Assembly (NCBI GenBank): GCA_945903675.1
Contig: CAMDOP010000039.1
Coordinates: forward strand, 1-15,856
Reading direction: 5' to 3'
DNA: 15,856 nt
From: Crenothrix polyspora
GTDB taxonomy: Bacteria; Pseudomonadota; Gammaproteobacteria; Methylococcales; Methylomonadaceae
How positions within the stretch are numbered: position 1 is the first letter of the stretch; each line of letters opens with the position of its first letter. Positions 1 to 7,173 of the stretch are shown here, one piece after another. Under the pieces are notes generated by a model that saw nothing but the letters and a program-made list of their open reading frames with translations, had not been told where the DNA came from and searched no databases. The translations under genes and the position numbers were made by a program.

Positions 1-538
1 TGCCACCTATATTGACTTGCCCTATACCTTGAACTTGCGAAATGCGCTGCGCCAGAATAGTTGCAGCGGCATCATAAAGTTGGCCTCGAGTCATGGTGTC
101 AGAGGTTAATGCTAAGATCATAATCGGTGAATCCGCAGGATTCACTTTCTTATAACTAGGCCTGCTTGGCATATTGCTGGGCAATAAACGCATAGCGGCA
201 TTAATGGCAGCTTGAACATCTCGTGCCGCGCCATCAATATCGCGTTCTAAATCGAATTGTAAGGTAATGCTGGTGCTACCCACTGAGCTAGACGACGTCA
301 TTTCTGTGATGCCGGCAATATGCCCCAAAGCACGCTCTAAAGGCGTTGCCACAGAAGTACCCATCGTTTCTGGACTGGCTCCGGGTAAAGAGGCTTGCAC
401 TGAAATGGTAGGGAAATCAACTTGCGGCAATGGCGCTACTGGTAATTGAAAAAAAGCAATCGTACCGGCTAAGGTAATCGCAAGCGTCAGTAGTGTGGTT
501 GCTACCGGACGCGCAATAAAATAAGCCGAAAGGCTCAC
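1..538 (-). CDS. mdtC: RND efflux pump subunit MdtC-like (5' part only)
   Basis: This is the N-terminal 179 codons of a second RND inner-membrane transporter; the rest lies beyond the left edge. The likely start is the GTG at 538-536, which overlaps the TGA stop of mdtB as GTGA, so translation is probably coupled. The product begins MSLSAYFIARPVATTLLT, the first transmembrane helix of an RND pump. It continues with LPQVDFPTI, the conserved PGASPETM stretch, an SSSS segment, and NPADSPIM, as in MdtC/MuxC proteins. MdtB and MdtC normally form a mixed trimer (two MdtB to one MdtC) that exports drugs and bile salts through the periplasmic adaptor MdtA and a TolC channel. MdtC rather than MdtB is inferred from its place after an MdtB-like gene and from its shorter N-terminus. 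The frame is open to the edge. Confidence 0.9.
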   Translation of the reverse strand, partial: MSLSAYFIARPVATTLLTLAITLAGTIAFFQLPVAPLPQVDFPTISVQASLPGASPETMGTSVATPLERALGHIAGITEMTSSSSVGSTSITLQFDLERDIDGAARDVQAAINAAMRLLPSNMPSRPSYKKVNPADSPIMILALTSDTMTRGQLYDAAATILAQRISQVQGIGQVNIGG

Positions 539-3500
539 GCGATATCCTTATTATTACTGTTAGCCGCAGCTATTGTTTTACTTGACCATTGCCGACTTAA
601 GCGATCAAAAGCAAGATAGATGACCGGCGTGGTGAATAAGGTTAAGAGCTGACTGACAAGTAAACCACCCACCATAGTAATACCTAAGGGATGACGTAGT
701 TCTGAACCCACACCCGTGCCTAGCATCAACGGCAGCGCACTGAATAAAGCCGCCATCGTGGTCATCATGATGGGTCGAAATCGTAACAAACAAGCCTCAT
801 AGATAGCATCTCGGGGAGACTTACCTTGATTGCGTTCGGCATCCAAAGCAAAGTCGATCATCATAATGGCATTTTTCTTAACAATACCTATTAATAAGAT
901 AATGCCAATAATACCGATGATGCCTAAATCATTGTTCGACGCGATTAACGCTAATAACGCGCCCACACCGGCTGAGGGTAAGGTCGAAAGAATGGTCACT
1001 GGATGTATATAACTTTCGTACAACACACCCAAGACTATATAAACCGTTACTATAGCCGCGAGTATCAGCCACAAGGTACTCATCAAAGAAGCACTAAACG
1101 CCAAGGTGGTGCCTTGGTAGTCAGCCAGAACACTCAAGGGTAAACCAATCTGTCCTTTAGTCTTTTCGATAGCGGCTATGGCCTCCCCCAAAGCAACACC
1201 GGGTGCTAAATTAAAAGACAGCGTGGCGGCGGGAAATTGATCTAAATGCTGGGTTACTAAAGGCGTGCTTTGTTCAGTGATCGTCACTAAAGTGGATAAT
1301 GGCACTTGTATGCCCGTTGCAGTAGGAATACGTAAGGCTTTTAAATCATCCAAGCTTTGTCGATATTCCGGCTTAACTTCAAGCACGACTCTATATTGAT
1401 TCGATTGCGTAAAAATAGTCGAGACCAAGCGCTGACCATAAGCATCATATAAGGCATTATCAATCGCGGCAATACTGATGCCATAACGACTGGCAGTGCT
1501 ACGATCAATAGCCACATAAGCTTGCAGCCCATGATCTTGAAGATCAGTAGCCACATTGGCAAATTCTGGTAGTTTAGACAATTCAGTGACCATAATAGCT
1601 GCCCAGTGACTCAAGGTGGCTCTATCTGCAGACTGTAGAGTCATTTGATATTGATTCTTACTGACCCGATTCTCGATGGTTAAATCTTGCATAGGCTGAA
1701 GATATAAAGAGATACCTTCTATTTCAGCCAATTGTGGCTGCAATCTACGGATGATATCCATGACTTTAATGCCACGTTCCGCCAGCGGTTTTAAGGTAAT
1801 CGTGACACGACCCGCATTTAAAGTAGGATTCGCGCCATCAACGCCAATAAATGAAGACACATTCTCCACCGCTGGATCTGCCAATAGCACTTTGCTTAAG
1901 GCTTGCTGACGCTCAGACATGGCCGCAAAAGAAATACTTTGTGGCGCCTCTGAGATACCTTGGATAACGCCCGTATCTTGAATAGGAAAAAAACCTTTTG
2001 GCACTAGCATATACAATAATACCGTCAAGGCCATTGTTGACGCTGCCACCAATAATGTTGTACGTTGATGCTGTAACACCCAATCTAATAGTTTGGCGTA
2101 ATAGGCGGTGACCCGATCTAAAAATAGTCCGCTAACACTATAAAACCGACCTTTTTGTTGATGAGTTTGTTGTGGCCGCAGCATTTTTGCGCACATCATC
2201 GGCGTTAAGGTCAGCGAGATAATGGCTGAAATTAGAATAGCGACTGCTAGGGTAATTGCGAATTCACGAAATAAGCGCCCAACCACATCGCCCATAAATA
2301 AGAGGGGAATCAATACGGCAATCAGCGAAAACGTCAGCGAAATAATGGTAAAGGCAATTTGTTCAGAACCTTTAAGCGCAGCATTTAAAGGTGTTTCACC
2401 TTTTTCTATGTAGCGGGTAATATTTTCGATCACCACAATAGCATCATCGACTACAAAACCAGCGGCAATGGTTAGCGCCATCAAGGTTAAATTATTAATA
2501 CTGAAGCCAGCCAAATACATCACGGAGAAAGTACCGATTAAGGACAAGGGTACTACGATGCCGGGTATGGCCGTGGCATAGACATTACGCAAAAATAAAA
2601 ATATAACCAACACCACTAAGGCTAGCGCCAGCAATAATTCAGTTTGCACATCGTCCACGGAGGCACGAATAGTTGTAGTTCTATCCGTTAAAATGGCAAC
2701 ATCCAGACCATTAGGTAAAGATTCTTGTAATTTAGGCAGTAGCTCTTTGATCCTATCGACTACCTCAATGACATTTGTCCCCGGTTGACGCTGAATGTTC
2801 ACAATCACCGCTGCCGTGCCATTCGCCCAAGCCGCCAATCTGACATTTTCGGCATCATTACTGGCTTCTGCTACATCCGATAACAGCACTGGCCTACCAC
2901 TGCGATAAGCGATAACGAGGGCGCTATAATCAGACGCTGAACGGATTTGATCATTGGTATCAATAATAGCCGAACGCTTTGCACCATCGAACATGCCCTT
3001 AGGTTGATTGACATTGGTATTAGTAATAGCTGAGCGTAAATCTTCCATGCTAAGACCGTAGGCCGCCAACGCCGAAGGGATAGCCTGAATACGAACAGCA
3101 GGTCTTTGACCGCCACTGATAGTCACCAGGCCTACCCCTGATAATTGCGATAATTTCTGTGCTAAACGGGTATCCACCAAATCTTCCACTTTGGTCAGCG
3201 GCAGTATTTTCGAACTCACCGCCAAGGTAACAATAGGCGCGTCGGCTGGATTTATTTTGCTATACACCGGCGGCATAGGCAGATCATTAGGCAAATAATT
3301 AGTAGCGGCATTAATCGCTGCTTGTACTTCTTGTTCAGCTATATCTAAGCTTAACTTCAAATTGAACTGCAGGGTAATCACTGAAGCACCGCCTGAACTC
3401 GACGAGGACATCTGACTCAATCCCGGTAACTGTCCAAGCTGCCGCTCCAAGGGTGAAGTCACCAATGACGTCATCACTTCTTGGCTAGCACCTGGGTATA

Positions 3501-3648
3501 AGGTCACGACTTGGATGGTAGGGTAATCTACCTGAGGCAGCGCTGAAATTGGCAACTCACGGTAAGCCAACAAGCCTACTAGCAACAAAGCCAGCATTAA
3601 TAAAGACGTAGCGACGGGGCGCAGAATAAACAGCTTAGAAGGATTCAT
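535..3648 (-). CDS. mdtB: RND efflux pump subunit MdtB
   Basis: Full-length inner-membrane RND transporter of 1037 residues, close to the family length of about 1040. Residues are numbered from the ATG at 3648. The first helix (PSKLFILRPVATSLLM) is followed by the LPQVDYPTIQVVTLYPGAS porter segment, NPADAPIVTLAV, and GFVVDDAIVVIENI, whose two aspartates (about 401-402) are the proton-relay pair in TM4. Further on are the GRLFREFAITLAVAI helix, the PKGFFPIQD start of the second half, and GIVKKNAIMMIDFA with the TM10 lysine. Similarity to Escherichia coli MdtB is evident along the whole length. An upstream in-frame TTG at 3678 would add ten residues. Neither start has a clear Shine-Dalgarno sequence; the ATG is preferred because the added residues are not conserved. 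With MdtC it should form the proton-driven pump of a TolC-dependent tripartite system. Confidence 0.95.
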   Translation of the reverse strand: MNPSKLFILRPVATSLLMLALLLVGLLAYRELPISALPQVDYPTIQVVTLYPGASQEVMTSLVTSPLERQLGQLPGLSQMSSSSSGGASVITLQFNLKLSLDIAEQEVQAAINAATNYLPNDLPMPPVYSKINPADAPIVTLAVSSKILPLTKVEDLVDTRLAQKLSQLSGVGLVTISGGQRPAVRIQAIPSALAAYGLSMEDLRSAITNTNVNQPKGMFDGAKRSAIIDTNDQIRSASDYSALVIAYRSGRPVLLSDVAEASNDAENVRLAAWANGTAAVIVNIQRQPGTNVIEVVDRIKELLPKLQESLPNGLDVAILTDRTTTIRASVDDVQTELLLALALVVLVIFLFLRNVYATAIPGIVVPLSLIGTFSVMYLAGFSINNLTLMALTIAAGFVVDDAIVVIENITRYIEKGETPLNAALKGSEQIAFTIISLTFSLIAVLIPLLFMGDVVGRLFREFAITLAVAILISAIISLTLTPMMCAKMLRPQQTHQQKGRFYSVSGLFLDRVTAYYAKLLDWVLQHQRTTLLVAASTMALTVLLYMLVPKGFFPIQDTGVIQGISEAPQSISFAAMSERQQALSKVLLADPAVENVSSFIGVDGANPTLNAGRVTITLKPLAERGIKVMDIIRRLQPQLAEIEGISLYLQPMQDLTIENRVSKNQYQMTLQSADRATLSHWAAIMVTELSKLPEFANVATDLQDHGLQAYVAIDRSTASRYGISIAAIDNALYDAYGQRLVSTIFTQSNQYRVVLEVKPEYRQSLDDLKALRIPTATGIQVPLSTLVTITEQSTPLVTQHLDQFPAATLSFNLAPGVALGEAIAAIEKTKGQIGLPLSVLADYQGTTLAFSASLMSTLWLILAAIVTVYIVLGVLYESYIHPVTILSTLPSAGVGALLALIASNNDLGIIGIIGIILLIGIVKKNAIMMIDFALDAERNQGKSPRDAIYEACLLRFRPIMMTTMAALFSALPLMLGTGVGSELRHPLGITMVGGLLVSQLLTLFTTPVIYLAFDRLSRQWSSKTIAAANSNNKDIA

Positions 3649-3688
3649 CAAAAAATCACACGAGTAGTACCCAGACAATTTAGCTGCA

Positions 3689-3748
3689 ACTGGAGTAAAA
3701 CAGCTTTAGCTGTTTTATATGCGACAGCTGAAGCTGTTGCACTCCACT
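3689..3748. repeat. REP/BIME-like double palindrome between mdtA and mdtB
   Basis: Two hairpins lie back to back. TAAAACAGCT (3696-3705) pairs with AGCTGTTTTA (3708-3717), a perfect 10-bp stem. GCGACAGCT (3721-3729) pairs with AGCTGTTGC (3732-3740), 9 bp with one G-T. Both are flanked on the outside by TGGAGT (3691-3696) and its complement ACTCCA (3741-3746). Each half, read inward, is a GGAG-like tetranucleotide followed by a small hairpin with TTC or TTT near the tip. That is the architecture of REP elements arranged as an inverted pair (BIME), which are usually mobilised by a RAYT transposase encoded elsewhere. The element is transcribed within the operon, so its RNA fold could affect mdtB translation or mRNA stability. 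The REP assignment is by form only; no second copy is in the window. Confidence 0.6.
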
Positions 3749-3772
3749 GCGTTAACGAATATGACTTTTGCA

Positions 3773-5074
3773 TCACTCGCTATGATCCTTTTTTTTATTT
3801 TTACCCTTATGATTACCTTTACCAGCAGCAGGCGTCGCTACGTCATTCGAGACTTTGCTTTCCTTAGTAATCAATTTAACCTTTATACCCTCACGTAATT
3901 TATCAGCACCATCAACAACTACCTGCTCACCTGGCTTTAAGCCCGTTTCTACCGAGACTTTCTCCCCTTCTACAGGTCCTAAGGTAATAGTTCTTACAGT
4001 CACGGTCTGATCGTCTTGTACCACATAGGCAAAGGTTCCCATAATGCCGCGTTGAATAGCCGCCGTGGGCATAATGGTCACGCCACGCAAGGTATCCATG
4101 TGCATTTTGATATTAACAAACTGATTAGAAAATAGCGCGTTATCATCATTAGCAAACTGACCTTTGAGTTTAACCGTGCCGGTGGTGGTATCAATTTGAT
4201 TATCAACCGCCGACAATTGCCCTAGTGCCAATAAGTTTTGGCCTCTGCGATCAAAAGCTTCAACAGACATAACTTCACCTGCGCGATACTTTTTCATCAC
4301 TGAACGAATTCTATCCTCAGGTAAGGTAAATATCACCGAGATAGGCTGAATTTGAGTAATAACCACTAAACCATTAGCATCATTGGCATGAACCATATTA
4401 CCCTGATCGACTAAGCGTAAACCTAAGCGTCCAGTAATGGGTGAGGTAATACGCGTGTATAACAATTGCAGTCTAGCATTAGCCACCAAGCCCTTATCTA
4501 TTTCTATGATGCCCTTGTCTTGATTGATTAAAGCTTCTTGAGTGACCATCTGTTGGGCGGCAATAGAATCTTGCTCTAATAAGGTTTTATAACGGACTAA
4601 ATCGATCTGGGCATTTTTAAGTAAGGCTTCATCACGTTGCAACTGGCCCTCTGCTTGCATCAATAAAGCTTGATAAGGACGTGGATCAATTTCTGCTAAT
4701 AAATCGCCCTCCTTAACCATCTGGCCTTCAGTAAACACAACTTTCATAAGTTGGCCATCTACTCTAGCCTTGACTGTCACTGTTCGTAAAGGTGTGACCG
4801 TACCCAAGCCAGTTAGATAAACTGGGAAATCAGCCTGCGAGGTCGTTTCAATGGCTACGGCAATTGGCGCATCAGCCTCACCTTTGCCACGCTTACCTTC
4901 ACCATGATCTCGCTTACCTTCAGACTTTTGACTTTGCTGATCTGGACTCTCCGAAGCTTGTTTAAAATAATAAACAGCAGCGATTACGGCCACTAAAATC
5001 AAAATACCGGTGACGATATACGTTTTACGTTTAGACTTTACTGATGTTAATTCAGGTTGTTTATCTAGGCTCAT
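3773..5074 (-). CDS. mdtA: MdtA-type periplasmic adaptor (membrane fusion protein)
   Basis: Periplasmic adaptor of 433 residues linking the MdtBC pump to an outer-membrane TolC channel. Residues about 1-16 are basic and cytoplasmic, and about 17-37 (YIVTGILILVAVIAAVYYF) form one membrane anchor. A charged Gly/Lys/Glu linker (about 45-68) follows. Next come the first lipoyl half (GTVTPLRTVTVKARVDGQL, EGQMVKEGDLLAEIDPRPY), the alpha-helical hairpin (about 140-195), and the second lipoyl half with ITSPITGRLGLRLVDQGN. The beta-barrel domain (QPISVIFTLPEDRI) and membrane-proximal domain end with LKPGEQVVVDGADKLREG. The C-terminus is lysine-rich. Length is near that of E. coli MdtA (415). The start lies 9 bp after the tetR stop and shows no convincing ribosome binding site, so reinitiation from tetR is likely. 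The 124-bp gap to mdtB holds a palindromic element. Confidence 0.93.
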   Translation of the reverse strand: MSLDKQPELTSVKSKRKTYIVTGILILVAVIAAVYYFKQASESPDQQSQKSEGKRDHGEGKRGKGEADAPIAVAIETTSQADFPVYLTGLGTVTPLRTVTVKARVDGQLMKVVFTEGQMVKEGDLLAEIDPRPYQALLMQAEGQLQRDEALLKNAQIDLVRYKTLLEQDSIAAQQMVTQEALINQDKGIIEIDKGLVANARLQLLYTRITSPITGRLGLRLVDQGNMVHANDANGLVVITQIQPISVIFTLPEDRIRSVMKKYRAGEVMSVEAFDRRGQNLLALGQLSAVDNQIDTTTGTVKLKGQFANDDNALFSNQFVNIKMHMDTLRGVTIMPTAAIQRGIMGTFAYVVQDDQTVTVRTITLGPVEGEKVSVETGLKPGEQVVVDGADKLREGIKVKLITKESKVSNDVATPAAGKGNHKGKNKKKDHSE

Positions 5075-5083
5075 GTGGATGAT

Positions 5084-5719
5084 TTAGGTTAGATGTTGAG
5101 AGCGAATCGCTTGTATACCAGCTAAGGAAAATTGTACGACATGTTCAGCAAAGGCCCTGCTGTCGCTTAAATCACTGGGATAATTAGGAAAATGTTTAGC
5201 ACTTTGCATATGTTTTAAACGCAATAACTGAAAACATTGGCCCATGATACTGGTATGGCAATATTGAATACGCTGTTCGGTAGCTGATTGCCCTAAACAT
5301 TCTTTTAATAAAGCCAACATTTTCAACCGCTGTGGATTAATTTCTTTTTCTAAAATATCAGCCAGTAAACGTGTAGGCTGCGCCATTTCTTTGTTGATAA
5401 TAGCAAATGAATAGGAGTTTTCATCAGCAACACGTGCAATTAAGGAGCGAATCCTGCCTGCCAAACGCTGTTCAGCTGGCGCATCCTCAGAGACTCCACC
5501 ATCAGAAGGATACAGATTAAGTTCCTGATTAAAAGCATAGCGCCAAGCTTCCAGATACAGGGATTCTTTATCACCAAAATGATAATTAACCGAAGCGATA
5601 TTAGTTTCTGCTTGTTCACAAATATCTGCGATAGTTGATTCTTGAAAACCATGCTCAGCAAAAATACGACTCGCTGCCATTAATAAGCGATCTCTGGTTT
5701 TACACGACTTTACTTTCAT
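5084..5719 (-). CDS. TetR-family transcriptional regulator, CecR/CerR-like
   Basis: A 211-residue TetR-type regulator and first gene of the efflux operon. Residues about 9-58 form the DNA-binding domain: RDRLLMAASRIFAEHGF, then a helix-turn-helix (STIADICEQAETNIASVNYHFGDKESLY) with the family hallmark YHFGDKE-L. The C-terminal part (about 85-211) binds the ligand. Its pattern (REF-like YSFAIINKEMAQPT, then SIMGQCFQLLRL) resembles the CecR/YbiH C-terminal domain (formerly DUF1956), whose members often regulate efflux systems. By context it is probably an autoregulated local repressor of mdtABC, released by a pump substrate. The ATG at 5719 is about 28 bp downstream of a good -10 box. The exact CecR assignment is moderate; TetR membership is certain. 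Confidence 0.92.
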   Translation of the reverse strand: MKVKSCKTRDRLLMAASRIFAEHGFQESTIADICEQAETNIASVNYHFGDKESLYLEAWRYAFNQELNLYPSDGGVSEDAPAEQRLAGRIRSLIARVADENSYSFAIINKEMAQPTRLLADILEKEINPQRLKMLALLKECLGQSATEQRIQYCHTSIMGQCFQLLRLKHMQSAKHFPNYPSDLSDSRAFAEHVVQFSLAGIQAIRSQHLT

Positions 5720-5746
5720 AGCATTCTTGCCAACTAAAACTCAAGC

Positions 5747-5776
5747 ATTATAGTAACTTATATCTTAATTAAAACG
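5747..5776 (-). promoter_or_regulatory. Candidate sigma70 promoter of the tetR-mdtABC operon
   Basis: A perfect TATAAT occurs on the minus strand at 5752-5747, about 28 bp ahead of the tetR ATG. The best -35 at 18-bp spacing is CGTTTT (5776-5771), which is poor, so the promoter may be weak or assisted. Confidence 0.45.
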
Positions 5777-5782
5777 AACAAT

Positions 5783-5798
5783 TCAAATGCACATTTGA
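5783..5798. promoter_or_regulatory. Candidate operator palindrome upstream of tetR
   Basis: TCAAATG-CA-CATTTGA is a perfect 7+7 inverted repeat just upstream of the weak -35 of the tetR promoter. Its size and position suit a dimeric regulator, plausibly the adjacent TetR protein. No second copy was seen nearby. Confidence 0.35.
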
Positions 5799-6160
5799 TA
5801 AAGTTTACAAGCACGTATAAATAAGTCATTAATCCAACTAAACAATTTAATAGACTCAATAAGAGCTTGATTATTAAGTCTTACAGTAATTTGTCAGTCA
5901 TAGTAGACAGCATTACTTAATTAGCTGCTTTTATGAACAAATTAATCTGTTTTTTTTAGCTATATACGTATTCCTACGGATTGACCGGCTAAATAGAAAA
6001 CTTATAAACTGTAACTCACAGACGAAATGCAAGGTTTTATAGTTTGATTCATGAGCCCAGTCGCTAGATTAAACACTTCATTAGTTTGACCCATGACCAT
6101 ATCCCCCAACAAATTGTCACTGACCGATCAACACTTGAACACTTACGACTCACTATACTT

Positions 6161-6373
6161 ATCACTAGTGGTAAAAATATCCTCACTCAGCCAGTAAAAG
6201 ATATCACTGCTTAGAAAAAACACATCACTGAACTGCACAGATAGTTCACTAGATACCTTAGTGAGATCAATAGAGTGCTCAGTGATGTCATTATTCAGCT
6301 TAATGACATCACTGAGTTCATGAATGATCTATAGCAACAGCTCAATGAGATGTATGAACACCTGAGTGAAGGG
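6161..6373 (+). repeat. Degenerate 21-bp periodic array; probable decayed coiled-coil frame
   Basis: TCACT begins at 6162, 6183, 6204, 6225 and 6246, exactly 21 bp apart. Related units follow at 6267, 6288 and 6309. Read on the plus strand from 6161, every seventh codon encodes a hydrophobic residue for ten units (I, L, I, I, F, I, V, I, L, M). The last six units also carry L or M at heptad position 5, S or N at 6 and D or E at 7 (for example INRVLSD, VIIQLND, MYEHLSE), a coiled-coil pattern. TAG stops at 6212, 6242 and 6332 interrupt the frame, and it ends at a TAA at 6374-6376. It reads as a gene remnant rather than a working gene. The opposite strand in the same codon register is open for 61 codons (6328-6146), with acidic residues every seven, but has no good start. 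No function is assigned. Confidence 0.6.
6278..6316. repeat. Perfect 16-bp inverted repeat (hairpin)
   Basis: CTCAGTGATGTCATTA (6278-6293) is exactly complementary to TAATGACATCACTGAG (6301-6316), with a 7-nt loop TTCAGCT. No T-run follows on either strand, so it is not a standard intrinsic terminator. It lies inside the 21-bp array, about 87 bp before the candidate -35 of the next gene. A smaller inverted pair, TCACTA (6246-6251) and TAGTGA (6259-6264), lies just upstream. Confidence 0.75.
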
Positions 6374-6402
6374 TAATGCATGTAAAAAAAAACACCCTTC
6401 AA

Positions 6403-6431
6403 TTGACACTTAACGCTCATTTTTCTTTAAA
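6403..6431 (+). promoter_or_regulatory. Candidate sigma70 promoter of the hydrolase cassette
   Basis: A consensus -35 TTGACA (6403-6408) is followed after 17 bp by TTTAAA (6426-6431), 4 of 6 matches to the -10. The implied leader before the ATG at 6451 is only about 13 nt but still contains the AGGAG ribosome binding site. Confidence 0.4.
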
Positions 6432-6450
6432 TAACATTTTAGGAGTCACT

Positions 6451-7062
6451 ATGCCCAAAGCGAATTTTATACCTGCCGCAGATCAAGAGTTTCATGCTTG
6501 GTTCGAACATTTGGCTAACAATTTAACAATTGAAGCCGGCCTAACTAGCGATGACATTGCTGCAGTAAAAGCTGCATATTCTGATTTTAATGACCAACTT
6601 ATTAATGTCACTGATACCTCTGCATTGGCTAAACAAGCGACCAGCAATAAGATTGATAGTCGTCAATATGCCGAAGAGTTAATTCGTAGCCTAAATAAGC
6701 GAATTAAAGCACACAGTGATTACACCTCAGGAATGGGCGCTAAACTCGGCATTATTGGCACTAGCCACCAGCACAATTTAGCAAACTCTCGTCCTGTACT
6801 CAAAGGGACTGATTTTACGGGTGGTCAGGTAAGTATCAGTTTTACTAAATACGAAAGTGACGGCGTTAATATTTACTCTAAACGTGAGGGCGATCTGGAT
6901 TGGATATTAATCGGTAGAGCAACGGTATCACCATTTATAGATAAACGCCCTTTACTCCAAATTGGTAAACCTGAACTGCGAAGTTATTGTGCCGTTTTTA
7001 TGCTTAAAGACCAAGAGATTGGTCATTACAGCGACGAAATAACGATTAGCTGCGCACCTTAA
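6451..7062 (+). CDS. Hypothetical protein with FN3-like C-terminal part
   Basis: A 203-residue protein of unknown function. The start at 6451 is chosen because AGGAG lies 5 bp upstream; an ATG at 6376 would add 25 unconvincing residues and lacks a binding site. Residues about 1-95 look helical and soluble. The SRQYAEELIRSLNKRIKAHSDYT segment (about 70-92) is followed by a GIIG turn. Residues about 113-203 alternate in the manner of a beta sandwich: PVLKG, GQVSISFTKYESDGVNIYSKR, then SPFIDKRPLL, RSYCAVFMLKDQEIGHYSDEI. This resembles small bacterial proteins ending in a fibronectin-III-like domain, many annotated only as hypothetical; that comparison is from memory of the pattern. No signal peptide or membrane helix is visible. 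It leads a cassette with a peptidoglycan hydrolase and a lipase. Confidence 0.8.
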   Translation: MPKANFIPAADQEFHAWFEHLANNLTIEAGLTSDDIAAVKAAYSDFNDQLINVTDTSALAKQATSNKIDSRQYAEELIRSLNKRIKAHSDYTSGMGAKLGIIGTSHQHNLANSRPVLKGTDFTGGQVSISFTKYESDGVNIYSKREGDLDWILIGRATVSPFIDKRPLLQIGKPELRSYCAVFMLKDQEIGHYSDEITISCAP

Positions 7063-7173
7063 ATTACGTAGATTTATTTGCATAAAGATGCCATGCAAGC
7101 CGATATTGCTACCAAATAAAAAGGCCACATTACTTGTATTACGAACGCCATTCAAACAAAAAAATATTACCCT

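Larger units (their letters stand above)
5720..6160. other. AT-rich gene-free stretch upstream of tetR
   Basis: No convincing gene was found here in either direction. It holds the tetR promoter and operator candidates and one imperfect inverted repeat: GACTCAATAA (5853-5862) against TTATTAAGTC (5871-5880), 9 of 10 pairs with an 8-nt loop. The remainder is AT-rich sequence leading into the periodic array that begins at about 6161. It separates the leftward efflux operon from the rightward hydrolase cassette. Confidence 0.5.

Noticed and set aside
267..449. Plus-strand frame inside mdtC
   Set aside because: It is the complement of the well-conserved mdtC coding sequence; the same holds for other frames opposite mdtB, tetR and dbpA.
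5853..5880. Intrinsic terminator in the tetR upstream region
   Set aside because: The inverted repeat is AT-rich with a mismatch and has no T-run on either side, and no gene ends nearby.
6161..6373. Replication origin with iterons
   Set aside because: The 21-bp spacing is iteron-like, but no replication initiator, DnaA-box cluster or partition gene is present, and the flanking genes are chromosomal.
6068..6374. Intact 102-codon gene using TAG as a sense codon
   Set aside because: All three interruptions in the heptad frame are TAG, which hints at recoding. But two real genes in this window (sdhE and the binding-protein gene) end in TAG, and there is no good start codon or ribosome binding site. 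A decayed frame is simpler.
6376..6450. Earlier start for the 203-aa protein
   Set aside because: It lacks a ribosome binding site and adds residues encoded partly by a nine-A tract, while the ATG at 6451 has a strong AGGAG. The candidate promoter also lies between the two starts.
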